Positions 23,766 to 34,927 of a stretch of DNA of 64,000 nucleotides are shown here, piece after piece; positions within the stretch are counted from its first letter, which is position 1, and each line of letters begins with the position of its first letter. Where the stretch lies: positions 162,156,452 to 162,220,451 of the forward strand of contig NC_085140.1 in the NCBI RefSeq assembly GCF_024139115.2, read 5' to 3'. The notes below the pieces were generated by a model, which saw only the letters and a program-made list of their open reading frames with translations, did not search any database and was not told where the DNA came from. This stretch comes from Armigeres subalbatus. Lineage: Eukaryota; Arthropoda; Insecta; Diptera; Culicidae. A program made the translations under genes and the position numbers.

Positions 23766-23772
23766 AACACTG

Positions 23773-24532
23773 GGTGACCGATGTTTTTTCAAAATTCATC
23801 ATGGTGCAACCTTTCAGGCAGGCAACCGCGTCATCACTCGTACATTTTCTTGAGGAAGCGATTTTTCTAACATTTGGAGTACCAGAAATGATCCTATCTG
23901 ATAATGGATCACAGTTCACGTCGAAGGAGTTTGCTGGACTACTGAAGCACTATGGAATTAAGCATTGGTTAACACCCTCTTACCACCCTCAAGTAAATAA
24001 TACTGAGAGGGTGAATAAAGTGGTAACCACCGCGATTAGGGCTTCATTAAAGGGAAGCCATAAACAATGGACGGACAATTTGAAGGAAATAGCATGAGCA
24101 ATAAATAATTCAGTTCATGATTCCACAAAATTCTCACCTTATTTCCTTACATTTGGTCGTAATATGGTTTCAAATGGAACAGAGTATGAGAGGTTGAGAA
24201 ATGTGAATGTTACACCAGCTTGTACTACTGATACGGAAAAACAAGAGGAATTGTATAAGCAAGTTAGGGTAAATTTAGCGGAAGCCTACCAAAAACAGGC
24301 CAAATACTACAATTTACGCTCAAATAAGAATGCTCCATCTTATCAGGTGGGCGAGAAAGTTCTGAAGAAGAATACTGTCCAGTCAGATAAATCAAAGGAC
24401 TATTGCGCAAAATTAGCTCCTAAATATACCGAAGCATTCGTAAAACGAGCCTTAGGAGACAGCTATGAACTAGTGGACAAAAATAATAATAACTTAGGGA
24501 TATTTCACGCCAACTTCATGAAAAAATGTTAG
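23773..24532 (+). pseudogene. Integrase C-terminal part
   Basis: Resumes the integrase after the hAT-like insert. It has MILSDNGSQFTSKEF with the second catalytic Asp, SYHPQVNNTERVNK with the catalytic Glu 35 residues later, then the C-terminal region ending in LGIFHANFMKK. A TGA at 24095-24097 replaces what is likely a Trp codon, splitting the frame into 23774-24097 and 24164-24532. Integrase would insert the element's DNA into the host. No frame follows that could encode an envelope. Confidence 0.92.
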
Positions 24533-24535
24533 ACA

Positions 24536-24660
24536 GTTTTAAAAATTTTGCATGAAAACAAGGATTTGACAGTTTTCTAAATTTTGCATGAAAAATCGCG
24601 TAAATTTTGGACAGTTTTATAAATTTTGCAGGAAAAATCGTGTATAAATTATGGAAGTTT
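24536..24660. repeat. Three short direct repeats after pol
   Basis: GACAGTTTT(A)TAAATTTTGCA followed by GGAAAAATCG-like sequence occurs three times with 40-55-bp spacing. Confidence 0.7.
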
Positions 24661-25699
24661 AGAAAATGAAAAAAAAAGATAATCAAGCTATGGCATGAAA
24701 CATTGGTGAAAATGCACAAAATAAAAACAAAACACATCAGGAAAATCCACCGCAAATGATGGTAAACAAATAGTATAGGAGAAGGAAATGTCAGTAAAAG
24801 TGAAGATAATCGGAGTTAATAAAAGTCTGGCTAAAAGAAAACCTAAGTTTCTACTTAAACTTAATATTAGTGACCTTAAATGTATCGTACACACCATTTT
24901 TTTTAACGAGATTGCGAAATGAAACCGTCCATGTCTAAAAGCTTCTCTAAAATATCACGATGAGCTTTTTCGTCACACATGCCATAAATTGTATGTAGTT
25001 TGTTTGAAGAATATTGTCCGTCCTAAAATATAAACACATTATCTAATCATTTTGTCAAGCCTAAGTAAATATTAAAAATTTTGCAATACAACTTACATAA
25101 CTTTTCCGATATAGTACATTAGTTCATGATAGATTCCGATTTAGTAGTATAATTCCGTATTTCGTTCTTTCATCTTCCATCTTAGTTTTGATCCGTATAG
25201 TTAGTAGATCCAGAAATAGGTAAAATGCCCTCCATCTTGTATTTCATCCATCCATAGTACACCATCGTAAATCCGCCCGTAATTTTCCGGATACCTGTAA
25301 AAACAAAACAAAAAGCACACAAAGCATCAAATTCATTTAAAAAAGAGTTTTCTAATGTATCAAATAGATATAGGTTTAATTATTTTTTCCATCTGATAAA
25401 ACAAAATTACTCCCCCCGTTTTTTTTTTCCTTTGAGTCGATGCGTCCACTGCTTCGGTCAGCTCACTTTTTGATGAGTTCACTTTGACTGACTGTTTGAT
25501 GAAGGTCAAGGTGGCATAGTATTTTTCGTACCTGGAGCGACTGACAGTGACAGTGACAGTTCGCTAAACTGTCATTGTAGTTCATGCGATGTTATAGGTC
25601 TGTTCGGTATTACTTGCATACAACTTTTGGTTAGAATTCTACGGTATCGTCAAAATTTGAATTTTGATGGTGGAATTCGTATTGTGGACCTGGTAGGAG
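24661..25699. other. Non-coding 3' part of gypsy element
   Basis: AT-rich, no coding domain. Near 25540-25580 it holds GACAGTGACAGTGACAGTTC followed by an ACTGTC inverse. Confidence 0.5.
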
Positions 25700-25917
25700 T
25701 ACGTTTAAGCAGTTTCAAGAGCAATTTGAGTCAGAACAAGATTCTGATAATGCATTTGGCTGCAGTTCGTTACGTTTAAGCAGATTCAAGTGCAGTTTTA
25801 GGTCAAAACAAGATTTTGATGATGCACTTGACTGCAGTTCGGTTAAGTTAGGAGCAGTTCCAAGTGCAGATTAGGTCAAAACAAGATTTTGATAATGCAT
25901 TTGGCTGCGATTCGTTA
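25700..25917 (+). repeat. Three ~71-bp direct repeats upstream of 3' LTR
   Basis: Each copy reads roughly GTTTAAGCAGTTTCAAG..., then CAAAACAAGATTTTGATAATG, then GGCTGCAGTTCGTTA. Copies start about 25700, 25772 and 25844 and differ at several positions. In-element regulatory or structural role unknown. Confidence 0.8.
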
Positions 25918-26112
25918 AGTGGTCAAGTTTCTGATGGAAATAGTTCCGTTGTTTGATCATGTTTTTTTTTTCAGTGCGGTTGAGTAAATATCGAATAGAG
26001 TTTAGTACGTTGATGAACGAATGACTTTAGCAATTGTTACTTTGATCAATTTCCTTATAGTTATGTTTTTTTTTTCATAGTTTTGCAACGTTTTATTATT
26101 TTTTTGTGTAGG

Positions 26113-26152
26113 TTATGAAAATTTGATCAAATACTTGATCAAATTTTCATAA
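26113..26152. repeat. Perfect 18-bp hairpin just upstream of 3' LTR
   Basis: TTATGAAAATTTGATCAA and its exact reverse complement are separated by ATAC. The hairpin ends 15 bp before the 3' LTR, where the plus-strand primer (polypurine tract) should lie; only the weak CTTGGGGTGA is there. Confidence 0.9.
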
Positions 26153-26167
26153 AAATGCTTGGGGTGA

Positions 26168-27999
26168 TGTAACGTTTTACGTTTATTTCGATATAAATTT
26201 TAATAAAAATATTCGATGAGAACCGATAAAACAAAAATAAATTTTGAATTTTGTTTTAATTTATGATCGTGTGTCGTGTTTCGTTTGCGTTTATAAAATC
26301 TGTTCGTTCCTGTATCAATTTCAAGTTTATAGTATTTGTTATAAAAGCTCAACTCATTATGGCACGCATGTGAGCTGCAAATAGGCGGCAAACAGGCGCC
26401 ATGCCTCCGATCGCCATGCCAATCGGTTGGCGCAATTTTATTTGAATATGCTTTACAATCAAATTGAATGATAGCTCAGATTTGAATAGTTGAATAGTAA
26501 AATGATTTCAAAAGATTCAAAATTTCTTGGCGCAAGTACGACTCAGACTCGCTCATTTCGTCTACGAATCGGCTGGAGAGCAGAAGTGCGCGAATTAAAT
26601 ACTTACGTTCAGTTCTTGAAAGTTTAAGATTTTGCTTGAGTAATTTTAGTTAATTTGAAGGTAAAATTAGTGAGTGAGTTTTAAAAAAATAAGTGGTGTT
26701 AAATGTTCTGTGTTTTTCTTCCTAGTTTAGTGGACCGAGGTCCAATCGATTGCGTTTTCTGCTCAGATAATTTTATTGAAGTGAATTAATACGAAAAAAG
26801 GTAATTAAATTTAATTAAGTTGAGCAATTCTTAAAATAATGTGATTTCGTGTTGGACACGCAGCGCCCTGCGCTTTTTTCGTACGGCTGGATTTTCTGTC
26901 GCTAATCGGCGGCATTCATCGTCTCATCGAGATTCCGTTCGTGGTATTCTACCACGACTTCGTCCGTTGACTGTCCGAGGACCGTCCGACCCGTGTGCCA
27001 AGCGAAGGCCCGCCTCAAGTAGGTAGCCAAACGGAGGTGAGTGAGGTCGCTAAGTCAATCGTAGCGAATATTCCACGTCGATCGTTAATTGCCGACGGAA
27101 AGGTTCATTCCGTTAGAATTTCGGACCAGTGTTTTAAATAGTGTAGGTTCGTTCTTTCCGCGTGTCGTCAATTGCACGAACGAACCTCGACCCTATAACC
27201 AAAGGATAGAGGACACACCACTCGTCGCTTGGGGTACCGGAAAGGTACGTGAAGCCGGGTTGTTTTGGTACATGTGCCTCTATTTGGCGGAGCCGATCGT
27301 CCCGGGAAATTCGGGCCAAGTGGCACAATACTCTCTCCGATCGAATTCGGAAGCTTGATCCGTTCCAGCTGCAACTCTCTCCGCACCTTTAAATCGGCCA
27401 TGTCGCAAACGAGTCACCTTCATCGCTGCACGCCAAATCGCAGTACGGACCCGCCGGTGACCGCCATCGTGTTACCGCCATCTTCGAAGTAATCGTCGCC
27501 ATCATCGAGACAACGATAGCCTCATCGTTCCCGCCAGCACCGAGTCATCGAAATCCTGCGCAGGTACGTGAAGAGCTTTTTGTTACATGGCCATGTTATG
27601 CTCTTTTCCATTCCGTACGATTTAATCGCGTCCAGTACGAATGAATGACCTAAAATATAGTGTGTTGATTAAAAATTGTTTTATGCTTGGATGGATTCCA
27701 GTACGTTTAATGCCTGAACCATAATAAACACTCTCACTAAATTAAAATACGTTTCGTTATTCCTCGAATGAGTGAACACTCCTTCTGCGTTCCCTAAGTT
27801 TCGTTTCGTTAAGAGAGAGTCAGAAACAGTGCATGCGTTACGAAATTGAACATTATTCCGCGAACCGTTCGAGAAGTTTCCCTGAGCGAAAAGGTCTCCA
27901 AAAGTCGGGCAAACCAAACACGACCGGTGGTCTCTCGTAGAGAGTGGCGCTTAAGCCACCGTTTTAGCAATCCTCGAGAACATTCCCCGAACGGTTACA
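26168..27999 (+). repeat. 3' LTR of gypsy element
   Basis: 1832 bp, TGTAACG...CGGTTACA, followed by TCAA. Near-identical to the 5' LTR except for 27069-27472, which corresponds to 13657-14051. Confidence 0.95.
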
Positions 28000-28065
28000 T
28001 CAAAAATGACCTTTGATTTGCACCGTTTAGCGTTAGGCAACAAGGCAGCTGGGCTTCATTTCTGA

Positions 28066-30050
28066 AGTTGATGATGATGATGATGATGATGGTCCCGCCA
28101 CATACCCCTACAAAGGTTTGAGCTAGACGATTTATCTTTAAGATATTTAATTGTGATCAATTTAATCAGATTTTGCAAAACAATAAACGATCCGATTATT
28201 TTCACAGATATAAACAACAATACAAATTATCATCGCTTTCCAGCAAAAAATATAAGAACCGTTGAGTTCTACTGCAGATGTTCGCAAGCATCATCAGTGA
28301 TACAGCGAGTCCGATACAAATACAAAACTTGTGATACCTCTCGCATGATGCCAAAAGTTTCGTCAGGAAGCGCGTACTCAAACCATTCTCGCTAGTACCA
28401 ATCAATTTACTGTACAAAGCTCGACAACATTCAAAACTTGTGTTACCTCTCCGTAGATACCAAAGTTTCGAGAAAATCGCGTTCTATCTGAGAGCTCCCT
28501 ACTTTTCTGTAGTATCTTTCAAACAGTTTCAAATATTTCAAATTGTAGTGATAAATACAAAAAGTCATTTATACCTGTATTACGCGCGCGATTCTCAAAC
28601 TTTCGTAGACTACACATAAAGAATAAAAGTTAAAACACATCAACAAATAAAAATACCATCACCATCATCGAGGCGAACCATCTAGTCTATAAGCGCCCTA
28701 ATGAAATAACAACTCCTTTACACTCGTCCAAACAAAAATACCCGTTATCACACACTCCGCCAAGATACACAATTAGTCAATAATAAAACTTAAATAAATA
28801 GCTGTTTAAAAACAGCTTTCACGTGTGAAATGCAAAGTCTCTTGAACTGTGATAGTGTACTTGCTCGCTTGATGTGTGCAGGCATCGAATTGAAAACATT
28901 TATTCCTTTATAAAACAATGAATTTTGTGAAGCACCATGCAAAAAATAAGGTGTTCTTATTTCTTCCGCGTTTCTAGTATTATATCCATGAATGTCACTT
29001 CCTCTTTCAATTCGATTACACAAATATCGTGGCAGCAATCTATTTATTATTTTAAAATGAACACCATAGTCAAATAAACAATTCTCTGCTTCACTGATAA
29101 CCATTGTAAAGCGTCCAACAAAAGGAGGAGGAAGTGAATCTATTGCATCTTAAAATCAAACGCATTACTTTATTCTGCAAACGCTGTAACCTCGATATTT
29201 GTGTTTCATTAGCTAGAAATAAAATGGAAGCACAAAAGTCCAAGTGAGGAGAGATGATTGACTTGTACAACTGTATTTTACTCGCAACAGTTAATTCGTT
29301 TTTAATCGACATAAAATTCCATACTTCTTGGCTATTTTTCTTGATGACATTGTTGATATGAGAATCAAATTTCAATTTATCATCAATAATCACGCCAAGA
29401 TATTTAATTTCCCGAACGCGATCAAGTGTTTCATCATCAATTTGAACGGAAACATTACCAATGACTCGATTTCGCGAAATTACCATGTATTTAGTTTTAC
29501 TTACATTCAATTTCAACTGTTTGTACTTCAACCATCTACTTAAAGAACGCAAATCTGTATTCAAGCGTGAAACTGCATCTTCGATAGTTCTAGCTGCAAT
29601 GAATAATACGGTGTCATCCGCGAATAGATTTATATTACAAAATCGTAAAACCCGTCCCATGTCATTAATATACATAATAAATAAAACGGGCCCTAATACA
29701 CTTCCTTGTGGAACACCAAGATTATTTTCCATAGGATTTGAAACACAATCATTAAAAGCAGTCTTTTGAGTTCTGTCAGACAAATAGCTTCTAAACCATT
29801 CATATGCAGAACCCGAAATTCCAAAGCGCTTTATTTTTTCCAACAATAAGGGCCTAGAAATTGTCTCAAATGCGCGTTTAAGATCCAAAAATACAGCAGT
29901 TGTAAAAGGTTTCTCGGATCCATACTGCTGAAAACCATTGTACTGTTGTTTGTGATATACTCCCATCGATGCAAACAAATTGAGGAAAAAGTTATAAACA
30001 TACAAATGTGGCGGAAAACAGGGCTGGGGTTGGTCAACAAATCTCAACTC
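28066..30050 (-). mobile_element. 5'-truncated LINE, CR1/L2-like
   Basis: The coding part is on the minus strand (28790-30047). A ~700-bp 3' UTR ends near 28066 in a CATCAT triplet tail, seen as GATGATGATGATGATG on the plus strand. The 3' UTR contains two diverged copies of GAGAGGTAACACAAGTTTTG. The 5' end is cut inside RT, next to a CTA microsatellite. Confidence 0.8.
28790..30047 (-). pseudogene. LINE reverse transcriptase, frameshifted
   Basis: Non-LTR RT missing its N-terminus. Motifs in order: AVFLDLKRAFETISR (first catalytic Asp), LGVPQGSVLGPVLFIMYIND, INLFADDTVLFIA (FADD catalytic pair), KLNVSKTKYMV and EIKYLGVIIDDKLKF. One frame covers 30047-29091. A frameshift near 29150 leads to the C-terminal frame 29104-28790 with GYNTRNAEEIRTPYFL and NSMPAHIK, the NTR block common in CR1/L2-type elements. 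There is no endonuclease, because the 5' part is gone. Clade by motif only. Confidence 0.88.
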
Positions 30051-30085
30051 TTTACTTTTTAGTCTATTTCAACAACTTTTTACAA

Positions 30086-30116
30086 CAACTACTACTACTA
30101 CTACTACTACTACTAT

Positions 30117-30150
<34 letters not shown>

Positions 30151-30330
30151 GCTACTGCTACTGCTACTGCTACTGCTACTGCTACTGCTACTGCTACTGC
30201 TACAACAACACTGCTACTGCCTACTGCTACATCGCTACTGCCTACTGCTATCACATTGCTACACTGCTACTGCTACTGCTACTGCCAACTGCTACTGCCA
30301 ACTGCTACTGCTACTGCCACTGCTACTGCT
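30086..30330. repeat. CTA/CTG trinucleotide microsatellite
   Basis: (CTA)n at 30086-30150, then (CTGCTA)-type hexamers, giving poly-Leu on the plus strand and poly-Val/Ala frames on the minus strand. Not coding. Confidence 0.97.
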
Positions 30331-30670
30331 ACTACTGCCACCACAACTGCTGCCACACCGCAACACTGCCAACAACACACCACAACAGCAACAGCACCAG
30401 CACACCAATCACACCACACCACACCAGCCACATGCCACACCACACACACCACACCATCACACTGACAACACACACTGCCACTGGCCACACATCACACACC
30501 ACAACACTGCACACCACAACACACTGCCATCACATCACACCACACACTGCCAACTCACAATCACACTGCCACCACACCACACACACTGCCACACACTGCC
30601 ACACACCACACCACACTGCATCACATCACACTGCCACCACACCACACTGCCATCACAGCTCACACCACAC
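30331..30670. repeat. CACACCA-rich simple repeat
   Basis: Irregular CACACCACA and CACTGCCA words; joins the two CTA/CTG blocks. Open frames rich in His and Thr are artefacts. Confidence 0.9.
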
Positions 30671-30862
30671 TGCCACTACTACTGACTCACACACTGCTAC
30701 TACATCACTACTGCTACTGCTACTGCTACTGCTACTGCTACTGCTACTGCTACTGCTACTGCTACTGCTACTGCTACTGCTACTGCTACTGCTACTGCTA
30801 CTGCTACTGCTACTGCTACTGCTACTGCTACTGCTACTGCTACTGCTACTACTACTACTATA
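30671..30862. repeat. (CTGCTA)n microsatellite
   Basis: About 25 nearly perfect CTGCTA hexamers from 30706 to 30845, ending in CTACTACTA. Poly-Ser in the minus-strand frame 30653-31255, which otherwise encodes nothing recognisable. Confidence 0.97.
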
Positions 30863-31173
30863 TATTGTGTTCTGCATTGCGTGGCCGGTAATAAAGTTAA
30901 TCAGTTCAGTCCGGGATTTCTCGTGTTTCAGATTCTCCAGTAATCGATCGGCCGGTCGTCGAAATTTAGTTTTGCTTTGTGCGGAAAGCAAGACGATCGG
31001 CCGGTCACCGAAATTTTGTTCTGCTTTGTGAGAGTGAGTAAGTAAATTAAAAAAAGAAAATTTAGTTCGCAAACGAACCGTGCCACACTCCCTACCGCAT
31101 ACATCCAACATCCCAGTGATTTCTCGTGGAAGTGCAGATGACTCGTCGGCTTCTATCAAAGCGAGTATCACGT
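30863..31173. other. Unassigned unique sequence with a short tandem duplication
   Basis: Contains AATAAA and two copies of GATCGGCCGGTC followed by CGAAATTT and GCTTTGTG (about 30946 and 30992). The GC content and repeats suggest an LTR or UTR of an unidentified element, but no boundary or primer site could be fixed. Confidence 0.35.
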
Positions 31174-31185
31174 CAACAATTTCCT

Positions 31186-31475
31186 TCTTCTTCTTCTTCT
31201 TATTGGCATTACATCCCCACACTGGGACAGAGCCGCCTCGCAGCTTAGTGTTCATTGAGCACTTCCACAGTTATTAACTGCGAGGTTTCTAAGCCAGTTT
31301 GCCATTTTTGCATTCGTATATCATGAGGCTAACACGATGATACTTTTATGCCCAGGGAAGTCGAGACAATTTCCAATCCGAAAATTGCCTAGACCGGCAC
31401 CGGGAATCGAACCCAGCCACCCTCAGCATGGTCTTGTTTTGTAGCCGCGCGTCTTACCGCACGGCTAAGGAGGCC
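31186..31475 (-). mobile_element. tRNA-derived SINE, Feilai-like
   Basis: On the minus strand, RNA polymerase III promoter boxes are visible: box A-like TTAGCCGTGCGGTAAG (31453-31468) and box B GGTTCGATTCC (31403-31413). A tRNA-unrelated body follows, and the 3' tail is (GAA)n (TTCTTCTTC on the plus strand at 31186). The 12-bp duplication CAACAATTTCCT flanks it (31174-31185 and 31476-31487). This layout matches the Aedes Feilai SINEs. The family name is from recognition. Confidence 0.88.
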
Positions 31476-31487
31476 CAACAATTTCCT

Positions 31488-32157
31488 ACCTATTCCTTAA
31501 TTGACCTGCATTCGGACACGGCCGGCACTGGTATTGCTTATTTATGGGTCACCAGTTAGTCCCAAACATCATCTGTTGGTTCTCTGTGTAATTACAGCTG
31601 GCTTGGCAATAACGGAGTAGTAACCGTGGACGGTCAATCATGCTCATGCTCATGCTCATGCTCATGTGGACACTGCTCATAGCGTTTTGAAATTTGTCGA
31701 TACTTGTTTGACAATATCTAACACGTCGGAGAGTGGAACAAAAACGGATTTTATGAACCGCCAACAGGAAGCGAAGTTGAAACGAATCCTATTGAGGACA
31801 CATGATCTCTCGGCACGTATTATTTCTCTGGAAATTCAAATGTCATCAACTTTCATGCATACATCGAAGCATCGACAATGAATGAAGCCATTTGAAGTGA
31901 AAAGAGTGCCGGCATAAACCAACTACAGCTTATTTTTGTTCCTAAAGATATGTGTCTAGATTTTGGCGCGAACAAGCTTTACTCCACGCTACTTTCTATT
32001 CCCCTGTTAGAGTATACTTACGTTTGATATCATTTTCTCTTTCTTCAATGCTGCTTTTTTGGGTAATTGGTCAAAATTTGTGTCGATTGACATTCACAAA
32101 TCGTAATACTGTTCTTCTGAAGTCATAGAAAACGTATAACAAAACATGTATGTACCT
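31488..32157. other. No gene recognised
   Basis: Includes an (ATGCTC)n microsatellite at about 31638-31672. A 71-codon frame (31666-31881) has no recognised domain. Confidence 0.45.
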
Positions 32158-32159
32158 TA

Positions 32160-32766
32160 GGGTGGCTCAAAAAACACTTTTTCAACTTTTTTGATGGGCC
32201 GCCCTCTTATTTGGTCCTATTTGATGCCCTGATGCTCTGGACAAAATTTCACCTTAATCGGTCATTGGTTGGGCATTATTCTCATTCAGTTATTGTAGAA
32301 TTAACTACAGAATATTATGCTGAAAATCGCGAGAAGATTAAAGTTTATTCGGTAAAGATATTAGCATTTTACTGGAGTGTTGTAGGGGTGAATTTGTTTC
32401 TTTTCAAAGGTAAAAGAAACGAAATTTGATCAAACCCCACTTCAGAGAAATGCTAATAACTTAGCCGGGAAAACTCTGATCTTCTAGCGGTTTTCTGCAT
32501 AACATTCTGTATCAAATTCTTCAAGATATGAATGAGTATCATGGCTCTTCATCGTAAGTTGTGCTGTCCAACTGCAATTCACTGTTTTTGGATGTTTCTG
32601 CATACATTTTTGCATACAATTTTCTAACAAGCTTAGCACCGCCCAAACGTTGATCGATTTGGCTGAAATTTTGTCCAGGGCATCAAGGCATCAAATAGAA
32701 CCGAATAAGAGGGCGGCCCATCAAAACAATTGAAAAAAGTTTTTCCCATACTAACCAGAGCCACCC
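32160..32766. mobile_element. 607-bp TIR element, TA-flanked
   Basis: The left end GGGTGGCTCAAAAAAC and the right end GAGCCACCC are inverted. Pairing continues over roughly 120 bp on each side (e.g. GATGGGCCGCCCTCTTAT on the left, ATAAGAGGGCGGCCCATC on the right). TA duplications at 32158-32159 and 32767-32768. No transposase. Confidence 0.9.
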
Positions 32767-32777
32767 TAATGTACCTA

Positions 32778-32902
32778 GGGTAAAGGATGTATTTTGGACC
32801 ACCCTTACGGGGGCTCTTATTTTGGACCACCAAGAGGAATTTGCACTCAGTGGTCCAAAATATGAGCCGTCGAACTGGTGGTCCAAAATACCTCCCTTAC
32901 CC
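32778..32902. mobile_element. 125-bp MITE, TA-flanked
   Basis: Ends GGGTAAAGGATGTATTTTGG and, inverted, GGGTAAGGGAGGTATTTTGG. TA at 32776-32777 and 32903-32904. It starts 11 bp after the 607-bp element. A further half-copy of the end lies near 38022-38045. Confidence 0.88.
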
Positions 32903-32904
32903 TA

Positions 32905-34691
32905 TACCGCCTTCACTTTGGTACGTATATAGCGAATCTGTGCATTATATATGATTAAATTGGGTCTCATATAATAACTTATATCAAGACGTTATACGTA
33001 CCAAAATGTTGGCTGGGTAAAATGCTCAACACGGCCAAATAGTTCAAACAAAATTCGGTCAACCTACCCCACTGGATTATTTCGAGAATAATCACAATTC
33101 ACAAACACAAAAGCGAGGTTACCCTGGAAACATTTACCTCCGTCGGCCTTCGCAACTTAACGGCGTGTGTGTAGCCGTCAGACATTCTAAATACTCTCCT
33201 CTATTGCGAAGTGATTCGACTTTGCGTCCAATTTGGGAATCTTGGGCGCATTCAGTAGCCGTTATTGTGTCATTTTTTCGTTTTAAATTATGGAAACACA
33301 ACTGAAATCTGCAACAAATGTGGGTTAATAGTACGAGTTCAATAAAATGCCTAAACTTTGAGCTCCAGAATTTGTTTTTCATCAATTTTGTTTAATCTTT
33401 TTGAAGCAAGCGTAGTTGCACTGAGTTTTATTAACAATCGTAATACATTGGTGATGTAAGGCATCACAAATTTGAGCTTCCACATTTGGTCCCATTCACG
33501 TAGCAACTACAAACAACTTCAAAAAGAGCTTTACAAAACACTTCAATCGTAGATAACAACCCCTACTACAACCGTATCGACATTCATTCGAAATGAATGA
33601 CTCGTGACTAAAATATCCTTTTTTGCATTCTCCACTACATCATTCCCATTCATCCTGCAGTTTGTTCCAAGTGCTGCCTAGCGGCAATGACCCTGAATAG
33701 AAATTGCCCAACCCGTATTATGTCGGCTAAATGACTTCATCTCTAAATAAAGGAATCTCTCATCCGAGAGCAGTAGCATTTCATTCAAAGCCCGGTCTGT
33801 GTAAGCTGCCCTTGCTTGCTTGCTTGCTCGCATCGGTCTCTGCCATGCGGGAGCACATCCTAGAGACTCATTCTGAATTTTCACTTTCCTCCGGGCTCGT
33901 TCCCTTCGTGGCTTTCCATTTTTGCGTAGGACCGGTTGTCGTCATCGTCGCTGGCAGCCCAAACCTATTTCCAGCATTCTTCAACGGAGTGCAGAGAAAA
34001 ATCGCAGATGCTGATGATCTCCAATTGCAAGGCGTCACGTTCCTCCCGTGCTGGTTGATAAACATAAAGCCTATTTCATTCGAAAGCACTTGTCGGCGAT
34101 GCTAAAAATATACTTGCACGGAAGGTCCTACCCCATCGGAATGAAACATTGGCAAGATAAAAAGGAGAAAGAAAATTTAACAAAATCTTCGCAACTCTGG
34201 GGAATTTTGGGCGATCCTTTTCACAGGGATAAAAGTGGATTGAACGCAGGAGTCTATTTGATGGGGAGGTGGTGGCGGAGCCGAGGGAAATCTCGCAACC
34301 AGGCAGCAAAAACGAACAGAAATTGTGCGTTGCAAAAACGTGGTAGCTTAAGACGCAACACAGGGGAATTAGCATAAAAATATGTGACTGCTCGTTGCAG
34401 CACCCTCGCGCAGGGTATCGTAAATCTCTGGGATCAGGACCTCGGAAATCGATCAATTTTTCTTTGTATCATCTCATATCATGCTCTCATGAGGATGTAT
34501 ATCAATATAGTCGAACATTTTCGATCAATATTGATTGTCTTCGTTTTTCTTTCAAATTGACAAAAAAATAATAGTGCTGCTTGAGCGGTTTGAGCGAGTT
34601 ACCCTCAACGTATTATTGGGCTGTGAACCATTCAACCGATTCATTCCACTTTTAGTTAAAATTTGACAGTTTGATGGTCATTTCTGTGTGC
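32905..34691. other. No gene recognised
   Basis: Mixed-composition sequence with several frames of 80-126 codons on both strands (33731-34105, 34048-34377, 34076-34456) that overlap one another and show no domain. GCTTGCTTGCTTGCTTGC tetranucleotide run at 33811-33830. Confidence 0.4.
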
Positions 34692-34694
34692 TTA

Positions 34695-34924
34695 GGGTCT
34701 GTCTCATTTGGAGAATTAAACTAAAATTAAACTTAAAAGTGACATTTCAATAATTATCAAATAACCCTGCTCGCAGAGCAAGATTACTTTTGACAGATAT
34801 CGAATCATTTTGCATCGATGTCTTATTGGAATTGCTGGGTAGCACCAGCCATTCTTATGACTGGGTTATTTGCTAATTTTCGAACTGTCACTTTTAAGTT
34901 TAATTCTCCAAATGAGACAGAGCC
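34695..34924. mobile_element. 230-bp MITE, TTA-flanked, PIF/Harbinger-like
   Basis: The left end GGGTCTGTCTCATTTGGAGA and the inverse of the right end GGCTCTGTCTCATTTGGAGA match over more than 40 bp, into AACTTAAAAGTGACA. TTA at 34692-34694 and 34925-34927 fits the 3-bp TWA duplication of PIF/Harbinger elements. Confidence 0.88.
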
Positions 34925-34927
34925 TTA

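Larger units (their letters stand above)
19339..23772. mobile_element. hAT-like non-autonomous element, 4.4 kb
   Basis: It interrupts the integrase frame exactly. GGTGACC (7 bp; 8 bp with one mismatch) is repeated at 19332-19338 and 23773-23779. Ends are inverted copies: AGTGTTGAGAAA on the left and AGTGTTGGGAAA read inward on the right, like hAT CAGTGTTG termini. Clusters of CTCAC/GTGAG words lie just inside both ends, as hAT transposase subterminal sites often do. There is no transposase frame. The interior holds a GT-rich tract, an AC-rich minisatellite and smaller TIR elements. Confidence 0.85.
12754..27999 (+). mobile_element. Ty3/gypsy LTR retrotransposon, broken
   Basis: Near-identical LTRs (12754-14578 and 26168-27999) begin TGTAACG and end CGGTTACA. 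The target duplication TCAA is at 12750-12753 and 28000-28003. The internal order is gag (with CCHC knuckle), aspartic protease, reverse transcriptase, RNase H, integrase, which is the Ty3/gypsy arrangement. There is no envelope frame. It is about 10.8 kb without the 4.4-kb insertion in the integrase. LTRs of 1.83 kb are unusually long. Reading frames carry several frameshifts and stops, so it is not autonomous. The lineage within Ty3/gypsy was not resolved. Confidence 0.95.

Noticed and set aside
23773..24532. Envelope gene downstream of integrase
   Set aside because: After 24532 there is 1.6 kb without any frame of useful length, signal peptide or membrane segment.
30008..31255. Frames of about 200 codons with poly-Leu or poly-Ser
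   Set aside because: Trinucleotide microsatellite artefacts; flanking residues show no domain.
33731..34456. Three frames of 109-126 codons on both strands
   Set aside because: They overlap each other, share no domain and show no splice or start context; treated as chance.
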